Shown: one piece after another, positions 45,929 to 54,266 of the stretch | How the letters are laid out: every line of letters begins with the position of its first letter | Numbering within the stretch: position 1 is the stretch's first letter | Source of the DNA: Ophiocordyceps camponoti-saundersi (nom. inval.) | Lineage: Eukaryota > Ascomycota > Sordariomycetes > Hypocreales > Ophiocordycipitaceae | NCBI GenBank assembly: GCA_003339415.1 | Contig: PDHQ01000190.1 | Location: 9,031-65,971 of the forward strand | Reading direction: 5' to 3' | Length of the DNA: 56,941 nt | Program-made: the position numbers and the translations under genes | Notes under the pieces: generated by a model | What the model saw: only the letters and a program-made list of their open reading frames with translations | Told to the model about the DNA's origin: nothing | Database searches by the model: none

Positions 45929-47151
45929 TTCGGCGGCTGAGTGGAGGAAGAACAGTTGAATAACGAAAGTCGTGCTGGAAGCCTGACAGACAGATTGGAC
46001 AACGAGAAGAGAGGGAGAGATAGGGATGGAAAAGGTCGAGAGACCGCCTTGACTAAGGCTGCAAGGCTGAATGAAAGTGAGGCGTTTTCGCTGGTCCCTG
46101 ACGAGGACAATTGCGTAGTGTGGAACGAGAGTCGAATAACGGCCGGATGGGAGGGAAGGGTAACGAGGTGGATGTGTTCGTACATTGACGCCTTTATTAG
46201 TGCCTACTTAGACTACCTACCAGCATGATTTTCATTGCCCACTGACGGGATGAAAAGGGTTGCACCGCCCCGGTATGCCGCCTTGGCAGGGGCACGACTC
46301 AGGTGGCCACTTGATGTAGATGTTGGTTTTACCTTTTGCTAGTTGAAACGTTTGGAAGCATGAGTCAAGCCAAGGACGTTGCTGTGTTTTTATCCGGGAA
46401 CACGGTATGCCAGACCTCAGGAGAATTCGGCTGAGGCTGTGTTCTTCAGCTTAAAACATACCAGTACCTTCCTGCCTACACTTGTAATTGTAAGGGTCAT
46501 CTTCGTTGGGATAGGAGGCGCCGTCTGCAACCCAATTCGGTGGAGGTACGATTGTAGGTATCATATATCATGTATGCCAACGGGTATAAATACCGAAGTG
46601 CCTCCTCAAAGTCCAGGGCGAGGGACGCACTTGAAGTAGGGGGATCTTCCCCCCCCCCCCCTTCCCCCGGTGGTCGGTCGGCAGGATCGGTAGAGGAACC
46701 AGCGGCGTAGGTACGGATCATGGAGGCAGATCGGCATCGGCAAACACTACCTACCTACTACCTGGTGGTAGGCAGGTATGTTTTATGTAAGAAGGAAGGT
46801 ATTCAGAAGCCGGAGTTCCCAAAGGCCCCTTATCTCGGGTTACCAAAAAGACTTTATAAGGTGAACTAATGCCGATTTCAGTCGATGGTGATGCCTCAAT
46901 ATGTGTAGTAGCCAAGTTCCAACGAGTGGGAGAGGAACAGTTTAAGTCGCAACCCGTGCCCGCCGAGCCTTCCAGCCGAGTGCCTCTTACATATACATAG
47001 ATATCCTGGGCCATGCTGAACGTAGAATGATACGGATAGAAGGTCCTTCTCCTCCACGGCGCAGGATATACATATGTAGGTACCTAGGTAGGTAGGTAGG
47101 TATGTAGTTGCACGTAGTGGGTGGGCATGGAAAACACAGTTATGCATAACC
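45929..47151. other. Intergenic region with TACC/GGTA tracts and a C run
   Basis: 1.2 kb upstream of the secreted-protein gene and downstream of the alpha-dioxygenase gene. Contains a C homopolymer at about 46,650, CTACCTACCTACTACCTGG at about 46,749, and GTAGGTACCTAGGTAGGTAG at about 47,076. Short frames on both strands show no protein family. Confidence 0.5.
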
Positions 47152-49196
47152 TCACGCATTAGTCTCCACGCCCCCGTACGCCTTCGACTGGGGAAGCTTG
47201 GCCCAAGGTGCAAAGACGTTCTTGCTGTGTTGCAGCGTGCGGCCCAGCTCGGGGCAGTGTCTGAGCAGGACATCCTTCATCGTTGTGTGCTGGACCCAGT
47301 GCAGGCCCTCGGGCGTGTATGTCTCCTCGTTCCAGTCGTCTGCGAAGAAGCGATCGCACTTGAGCCGATTGCTGGCCATGATGAGGAAGACGCGGAAAGC
47401 CGTCTCGCTGAATCCAAAGCCCTTGATCAGAGGCTCGCTGTGGGAGCCGACAAGGACATCGACGAGCTCGATGTCGCCATAAACTTCACGCAGTTCCTGG
47501 GCGAGTGCACGGTTCCCCCCCGTCAGCTCCTCAAACGTCTTCGGCGCCGTCATGTTGAGCAGACGGCGGAACTGGCAGTATCTTGGCACGCCTCGCTCGC
47601 GGTCGCGGAGGATGTCGACTGTGCCGAGGTCGCGGAATTGGCCGTCGGGTGTGCGAAGGGCTTGCATGAATTTGGGGTAGTTGTTGTTGGTGATGGCTCC
47701 GGCGTAGTTGATGCCGAACGAGTAGAACGCGTCGGAGAGACTTATGCCTTTCTTGAAGGGCTCGTGGGCGCGGTCAAAGAGGAGGTCATTGATGGGGACT
47801 GTTGAGTGGTGCTGGCCAGTGCTGGCGTTGAATAGAGCGACGTTGTCTGGTCAGGATTCGTGTTAGTTGCGAAATGAAGGGGCAAGCGGAATCATCATCT
47901 CTCACCCGGACAAAGCGGGTGCATCCGGTAAACCGACACAAACTCCTCCGTCAGTGAATAAGGCACGCCAAAGAGTTCCGTCTTGGAGCCAGGGATGCCG
48001 CTGATGGTCTCGCCCTTGGCGAGGCGGCCGACCATTTTGGTGAGCGTCTCGCCCGCGAGCCCCCACCAATTGGCGTTCATCCCAATCTGTAACGCCGGAT
48101 GGCCAAGCACGGCTGGTGTCCATTCGACAGTATGGATCTTGGCCATGAGGGCGCAATTGACGAGTCGGGCCACGTCAAAGATGCGGGTGCTGAGGTCCGA
48201 GTCAGCTATCGCGCCCAAAAGCATCACATCAGTCGTCGACATACCCTTCCCACTCAGGATAGGCATCCCGTAGGCGGTCGCAGATGGCATTGTGCTCCAG
48301 AACCCATATCGAGTGCAGCATGTGAAGGCCAAACCACCAGTTGTCAACGAAACCCGTCCGCGGCACGCCCGCGGCGTCGTACGATATAGGCCCAGAACCC
48401 GGCATCTGAGCCAGCTTTCCATCGTCATCCGCGGCCCGTAGCGCCTGAGTGGTCTTCTCGTCCGAGCCGTATATCTGCGATGCGTCCCACCAGGCGGTGT
48501 TGATATTTTTGTAGCCGGGGGTCTGTTCGTCTGAAGGATCGAGGACGTCGTCTGGCTTGGTTTTAAGCAGCTCCATCCGGCCCCCTGGCCAGCTGTCTCC
48601 CTTGGGCAGCGGGATGTTCCACGAATCTTTGGCCTTTTGGTTCATTTCGCTCTCCGTCAGTCGGGCTCTCGTGGGAAAGAATATCCACATAGACTGACCT
48701 TTTCATGATCCATCCAGTCGTGTGTTTGGAACTGAATCCATACGGCCGCGAGCAGGTTGAGTGTCGTAGCCGGAATAAAGCCCTTTTCTCGACGCTTCAT
48801 GAACCTCTCGCTAATCAGCCGCGGGCTCGGATTCCAGAGCTCTTCCTCAGTCGGTTTGCGGCAGTACTCGCGCGGAAATTGGCGACTGAACCGCATCCCC
48901 GCGCAGCCCATCCGCGGCATGTCAAGCGAGTTATACTTCCCGTCCGAGTTCCGGGCGTGAACGAAGCGTTCGTCCATGGGTTCTGCCTCTGGGCCTGCCG
49001 CCGCCGCCGAGTGGCCTGGAGGGTAGCCGTCGTGGAGGTTGTTTTGTCTCATGGTGTTACGAATTGCTGCTAGGTTGAAAGCGCCCAACAGGCCGGGGAG
49101 TTTATACCATGGCACTACCTTGTTGAGGATGCTGAAGGCCTTGGAGATGACCCGGTCCAGCAGGCTGGGCTTGTACTTGGGTAGAGGATTCGTCAT
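47152..49196 (-). CDS. Fatty-acid alpha-dioxygenase (heme peroxidase fold), 627 aa, 4 exons
   Basis: Predicted to add O2 at C2 of long-chain fatty acids giving 2-hydroperoxy acids, which decay to the n-1 aldehyde. Exons: 49196-48699, 48651-48245, 48189-47906, 47846-47152; introns of 47, 55 and 59 bp, GT-AG, all in frame. Landmarks match the plant alpha-DOX group of animal-type heme peroxidases (PF03098): VVPWYKLPGLLG near the N-terminus (membrane-binding helices), distal histidine in WIQFQTHDWMDH (H159), AWWDASQIYGSDEKT, proximal histidine in AKIHTVEW (H321), GVPYSLTEEFVSVYRMHPLC with the catalytic tyrosine (Y389), then RDRERGVPRYCQFRR and GFSETAFRVFLIMASNR. Length and residue spacing fit alpha-DOX (about 630 aa). 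There is no C-terminal P450 domain, unlike fungal Ppo/linoleate diol synthases. No signal peptide. A TATAAATA box lies about 100 bp upstream. Confidence 0.9.
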
Positions 49197-50262
49197 GTTC
49201 GACCCTTTTTTCTTGGTGTTGTTATTCCTTGTGATTGACTCCCCGAGATCATTGAGAGACTGCTGGATACAAAAGTCAGCCTCAACGGCGGACCTCTATT
49301 TATATGCCGTCTCAGCTACAGCTTGAGAAGACTAATAATAGGCTTACACCGGGTGCCCGGACATGACGGCAGGCCGATTCAACGCGGTCATTGTACCATT
49401 TGTATGTATGTAGATACTATCCATGCTTGCATACATACTCCGTACAACATATTTAATACATTTCATACATAACATGCACACTACGGATAGGTAGATTAGC
49501 ACCTAGGCAGACACGCCAACTGCTCGTACATATTCATGGCGAAGCCACCTTCATCATTCGTCTAGCAGTAGTAGCACAATCTGTAAGCAATATGCCTGTA
49601 AGTCCCACGCTCGTGACGCGAGAGGCACACGGCCGTAGAACCTATGAGTACATACATATCTGAAGTATCCGTACTACGAGTAGAGATATTGCGAAGCCAC
49701 AAGGGTGGTTTTCATTCATCATATATCGGCGTTAAGTTACCGAAAAAGAATCAACCACCGGCCGTTGGAACCCAGGCAGGTATCCGTATGCCTAAAAGGC
49801 AATGATAGCTTTACCGAGACGGTAGATACGCGCTTGTGTTGCGTAGTAGTATTCCGTGAAATGTCACCCTCCACCTGTTCTACTTTGTCTCGTATGGTAG
49901 TTCAGAGAAGCCCCTGCCTTGGTCATCTGTAGCCTTGTCTGACCGGTAAGCATGCCATCACTCTGACCCCCCCTCGCGTACGACAGGCAGAAGCCAATGA
50001 GGTCTGTTTGAAGGCGCAGCAGGGGGTGTCATACTACGTCAACGTGGGCAGCATTGCCGGATACAATCTTGTGCATCATTTCCAGCCGTCATCCTAGATT
50101 CAGCTCCTGTGACACGGCATCGCGATGTTTCTCCACACAGCAGCCAATGCTTTTTAACCCATTTCTCAGCGGGGGGGGGAATCCCTTTCACCCCTTCTAC
50201 GCTCTAGTTGGTAGCCCGTTGAATCTCATCATTGTGCCTTCTTTCTCCCCAAACAACCGGCC
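49197..50262. promoter_or_regulatory. Divergent promoter region: alpha-dioxygenase / short heme-thiolate peroxidase
   Basis: 1,066 bp between the two start codons. A TATA box for the minus-strand gene is visible; TACATAC and TGTATGTA words cluster at about 49,398-49,470. No TATA box is evident for the plus-strand gene. Small frames in between are not convincing. Confidence 0.5.
49297..49304 (-). promoter_or_regulatory. TATA box of the alpha-dioxygenase gene
   Basis: Reads TATAAATA on the minus strand, about 100 bp before the start codon, in the context CATATAAATAGAGG. A strong TATA box is typical of inducible rather than housekeeping fungal genes. Confidence 0.6.
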
Positions 50263-51002
50263 ATGGCTAGACGAAGACTTGATACTGCCGTGCGGGAACA
50301 CGAGTACATTCGTGGTCGTGCACAGGACCGAGGGCCATGTCCGGCCTTGAATGCCCTTGCAAACCAGAATTATCTGTAAGCTCTTAAGTCTCACCCAACG
50401 GCACCGGCTCTCGCTCGATACTAAATTTGTCACGCAGTCCTCGGATTGGAAGAAACCTTACCGTTGCCCAAGTAGAAGCCGCTCTTCGTGAAGCCCTCTC
50501 CATGACAGCTCGTCTCGCAGCGAGCACCACGGGCCAGCTCAAGGTCATTCTCCGTCCTGATGGAACCTTTGACCTCACAGATTTGCGCAAACACGGCACT
50601 ATCGAGCATGACAGGTCCTTTACTCGGCTCGATTATCGTCAAGGAGGGGACAACTACACCCTACAGCCCGACATGTTTCAGGCTCTTCTCGACGATGCCG
50701 GCGGAGGCCCCTTGACTATCAGGACGCTGGCGAGGACATATCGCCGACGAGCCGAGGAGCATAAGCGGAGTGGCGGACAGCCTCTTTCGTTTCGAATGCG
50801 GTTCATTAATCTCGGTCAGACTGTGTCGTTCTATAACGTGGCACAGATAGGTGGCAAGATATCTCGAGAGACCGTGAATGCTTTCTACCTCGACGAGCGA
50901 TTTACGAATGAAACCTTGAGAGAAAAGCGGCCTAGAACACTGTTGAGGCTGATTGGAAACATGTTGAAGCTCCTGTTTTTTGTTTACATCGTCCGTGTAT
51001 AA
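50263..51002 (+). CDS. Short heme-thiolate peroxidase (chloroperoxidase/UPO superfamily), 225 aa, 2 exons
   Basis: Likely H2O2-dependent peroxygenase or peroxidase with cysteine-ligated heme (PF01328). Exons 50263-50375 and 50438-51002, 62-bp intron (GTAAGC...GCAG, branch-like ACTAA). Joining them gives GPCPALNALANQNYLPR: the proximal ligand motif P-C-P has Cys26. Next is the metal/heme-propionate motif E-H-D-x-S at 94-98 (IEHDRSFTRLD), and FYLDERF at about 188-194 supplies candidate distal acids. PCP-EHD-E is the pattern of the short UPO family. There is no signal peptide, so it is probably intracellular; the C-terminus (LLRLIGNMLKLLFFVYIVRV) is hydrophobic and could be a membrane tail. It is divergent from the alpha-dioxygenase gene and convergent, with 187 bp between, with the long secreted peroxidase. 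The intron-less reading from 50,427 would lose the heme ligand, which supports the spliced model. Confidence 0.85.
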
Positions 51003-51189
51003 GCTCTTACGAAGAAAATCGAGACTGAACCTCTCTCTCGACAGGGAGGAGCGTGTTGTGACCGGTAACACACCGTGATTGATAGCCTGACTCATATATA
51101 GTATTCAGTTATAACGATTGATGGGCGTAGCGGCTAACCAGTACCTACTACTAGGAATTAATTTTGTCCCTGGCCTTCCACCGCATAAC

Positions 51190-53173
51190 TCAGTACGGGA
51201 AAGGCCCCATCTTCGCACCCGGAAAGCGGCCCTTGATAGCATCCCAAGCGGTTGTTCCCCCAAGAGATAAGTCCTCAAAGACGGGGCAATTCATCACCTT
51301 GAACAGAGGATTGATTGCTTCTTCGATCAACTTCAAGGGGACGACAAAGTTGGCGTAGACAGAAGAGAAGGGACTTGGAGTGAGTGTCTTGAGCACGTGG
51401 AGACCGACGCAAATCGAGGCGTTTCCGCGAAGCAGATTATAAGAGTGAAAGGCACCGCCGAAGAGGTCAGACAGATCAAGACCGGTAAAGGTATTAACCC
51501 GGCCTATGTTGCCTCCCATGCTGTTCGCTGATTAGAGCCGTCTGTGAATGTATGCTGCATCGTCATCTTCATTATGCCATACCTTAAAAGCTGCGGGTGC
51601 ATGGCTGCCATTGCCTGTCCACCCAAAAGAAAGTCGACCAGTGTATAGTCGACAGGTCTCCGATACCAATTGTTTGGTATACGCTCCCAGCCTTCCCTGT
51701 ACTCGAAGTTGGGCTCGTCGCCGTAGACACCGTAGAAGCTTTTGATGATGTCCTTTGCTGCGAGATTCTGTAAGAAAAACTCAAAAACTGCTGAAGCCAC
51801 GAAGTCAACTTACTGAGGTGTCCAAGCGGGTTTAATCCCATTGCCGAATGATTGGCCATCAGAGCAGGGGGCAGCGTCAAGACGCCGTTTGCGATAATCA
51901 GGCCGCTCACTGGCCCCCGCCAAAAGAAGGGGTTATCCCTCTTGGAATCCTCAAATGCCTTGACGCCTCGCTTCGACATCAACCACCAATTGTAGTTTCC
52001 AACCGGGTCTGGCGACATGTTGTACCATTCTTTCCAGCGAGACAGCCGAAGGCGAAAGTTGTCACCGACCTTTCCAGTCTCGTACATGTCTCCTCTAGTA
52101 TTAGAAGAATCCGACTCAAGGAGGTTATGGCCCGCAGTGATCCCGCGTGGTTCCCCTAGGAGAAGAATTTGTGTCAAAGATCCGGCAAGACAGTGTTGAG
52201 AAAGCATCACATACCTAGTGCTCCGAAGAGGCTGTGGAAAGGGTACTGAACCAGTGGAGTAGTCCCGTTGATCGACCATCTTGGGTTGATGGAAACCGGG
52301 ATTCCCTGCCACACCGTTCCCAGCGCAGAGAGCAGTGCACCGAGGTCGGGGGACACGCCGTATACTGTGAAATGCATCTCAGTAATCAACGTCCTCTTGG
52401 CTAAGGTGAACGGGTGCCATACCTCGATTAAGGGCGAAGATGACTTGAAAAGTCTGTAAACTACTTAGAATGGACTTGGCCTCTTTTCGCCTTCTGACTT
52501 ACATTCACCACGCCGCTGCGAGGAATATAATTATGATTAGCTAGAGCATTCAGCCCAGGACATGGGCCTCGCTGGTCTCCTGCTTCGAAATTGGGTGGCT
52601 TAAATTCGTGTCTTCCGGTCACTGAACGCCTCATGAATACTTCCTCTGCAAGTGCTACATGGGATGATGATACCTACCTGGCACTGGCTTTGGTCCGAAG
52701 AACTTGATAAACTTCTTGGCGTGTTCTTTAAGGTTATCCAGTATATTCACGTGTGGGTTGTTCCAGTCCGGCTCGAATGTCGCCGTACCATCATGCTCGT
52801 GATCGGACTCTTCTTGGTGGCGATGGTCTCGGTCTTTCTGTGAGCCTCGCTCGGGCCAGTCCGTGACGCTATCGCTTGAAGCATGATCTGGCACGACCTG
52901 TTGTCCGCCGCGTTGGCCGCGGTCCTCGGGCGAGCCACGAGTGGGCCAGTCCATAATGCCTCCTTGCAGGACCTGCTGTCCTGAGCGACGTGTAAGATCA
53001 TCCCGCGAGCCTCGTGATGGCCAGCTCTTCAGATCATCGAACGTGTCCTTTGCCATGATATGAACGCCGCCGCCATCTTGGCTGGCCAGTTGAGCAAAGT
53101 CATCCGGCGTCGACAACAAGGCAGGCGTCCCACGCAAGCAGACAAGGGTGATAGCAACTATGTTGAACCTCAT
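51190..53173 (-). CDS. Secreted long heme-thiolate peroxidase with N-terminal DW-x-x-RGS repeats, 547 aa, 7 exons
   Basis: Exons: 53173-52678, 52621-52503, 52453-52423, 52364-52215, 52155-51814, 51757-51583, 51520-51190; introns 49-62 bp, in frame. Signal peptide MRFNIVAITLVCLRGTPA. Residues 49-120 hold three repeats, KSWPSRGSRDDLTRRSGQQV, MDWPTRGSPEDRGQRGGQQV and TDWPERGSQKDRDHRHQ, then a His/Asp/Glu-rich linker. The catalytic domain (PF01328) starts at about 166: RGPCPGLNALANHNYIPRSG, heme ligand Cys186; HNLLESDSSNTRGDMY carries the E-x-D-x-S-x-x-R element as ESD (279-281) with Arg286; later RIPNNWYRR and GNIGRVNTFTGLDL. It likely uses H2O2 extracellularly, but I cannot see the usual distal Glu in a YGE-like context, so the activity type is uncertain. 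The exon 5-6 junction (56-bp intron) was chosen because it alone joins NPLGHL to KDIIKSFYG in frame with family spacing. Confidence 0.85.
53023..53026 (-). other. Start of the repeat module in the peroxidase (residue ~50; module spans 53029-52814)
   Basis: Marks the first W-P-x-R-G-S repeat. The three tryptophans are residues 51, 76 and 106, giving periods of 25 and 30. The consensus D-W-P-x-R-G-S-x-x-D-x-x-x-R is the same as in the C-terminal tail of the GMC enzyme. Confidence 0.7.
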
Positions 53174-54266
53174 AGTAGTCAATGAAGAAAGGATAATGGC
53201 TCAAACCTGACACAAGATCCTCTGATGAGCAGAAGGGGCTGGCACCCAGATGAGATGCCCACAATGCTCGTAAGGGGTGTCGTTTACTTCAATGATGGGG
53301 GTGACCGTATATGAGAAGCTTACGACTGGTTCAGTATGAGATCGGTCAGCACTCAGCAGGTATACAGAATACCCAGACAACTGACGAAGACGGATATGAT
53401 CAGCAGCAGTTCAGACAACTATGAAAGCTGAGGTTTCTTAGAAATGATTACACAAAAGACCTTAATACGAAGCATGAAGCATATCACACCACACCATCCT
53501 TCTGACCATTCAAACAGCATTATTTGCTTCGGGCAACGATGATATCAATCACATCACACAATCCTTCGGACGTTGAAAAAGAATCATTTTCCTTCAGGCA
53601 GCTAAGACCAATCCAGAAGAGGTTATTCAGCTGCTTTTGGCGAAGTCGTGGCTGGCTGCTCTCTACGCTTGGTAAAGATCGCTGTTGAGCAGGCAGGCAA
53701 GACACCGACTTCTCTTCCATTTTGCTGGGATGCCGCGGAGATTCCGAGATAATCATCGCCTGATTTCGGAAGGACCTTGTCAAGACGTGCAGTCAACGCA
53801 GTCGTCTGGTCCTCGAAAGGGGCTGAAACCAAGGCTGTCGTGTCTCGAAAGCCCCTTGAGTAACCCCATTCGTACAATCTCGCGCGGAGATTTCTGCAAC
53901 GAGGCGGTGGCTTCAGCCTGCCTGCGTGTTCGAGACACCATAGCCTGTGCTCTCGAGACACGAGACACCACGGCTGGAGATGCATTCGTGTTCGAGACAC
54001 CACGGGTGGAGATGCAGTCGTATTGAAGACGCCACGGCTTGACATGTCTTCGTATTCGAGACACCGCGGCTCGAGAGAGTCGATCAGACAGAGCAAGCCC
54101 AATGAAATTCGCCTGTCCGAATACATGTACGCTGCATTGATCGAAGTCTTTCACTGGCTCGCCGGCTCAACTATCCCGATGAGCTTCTAATCAGGCTTCA
54201 GAAAAGGTCCACCAGTCGGCTTCTATTGTTGCCAATCCGCAAAAGATGCTCGTGACTATAGCCAAG
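53174..54266. promoter_or_regulatory. Shared divergent promoter region of the peroxidase and GMC genes
   Basis: 1,093 bp between the two start codons. It contains a 32-bp minisatellite at about 53,935-54,075 and a GCCAATC (CCAAT) word at about 54,231. Frames of 80-165 codons across this region have unlikely composition, no family motif and overlap the minisatellite, so I treat it as non-coding. The arrangement would allow co-regulation of the two secreted oxidoreductases. Confidence 0.6.
53935..54075. repeat. Degenerate ~32-bp minisatellite in the divergent promoter
   Basis: Four to five tandem units of the type GTGTTCGAGACACCACGG followed by GTGGAGATGCAGTC. Clear units start near 53,936, 53,988, 54,020 and 54,051, the central two exactly 32 bp long. 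Each contains TTCGAGACACC or a close variant. This could be an array of regulator binding sites or a neutral expansion. Confidence 0.65.

Noticed and set aside
50427..51002. Single-exon 191-aa version of the short peroxidase
   Set aside because: It lacks the PCP heme-ligand motif, which appears in frame when the intron 50,376-50,437 is removed and the start at 50,263 is used.
51758..51813. Alternative 23-, 26- or 46-bp intron at this place in the long peroxidase
   Set aside because: 23 and 26 bp are below usual fungal intron size, and the 46-bp version shifts out of the KDIIKSFYG frame. The 56-bp intron restores frame and family spacing.
53520..54154. Several frames of 85-165 codons on both strands between the peroxidase and GMC genes
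   Set aside because: They overlap each other and the 32-bp minisatellite, show no recognisable domain, signal peptide or splice-supported extension, and look like chance frames in a promoter region.
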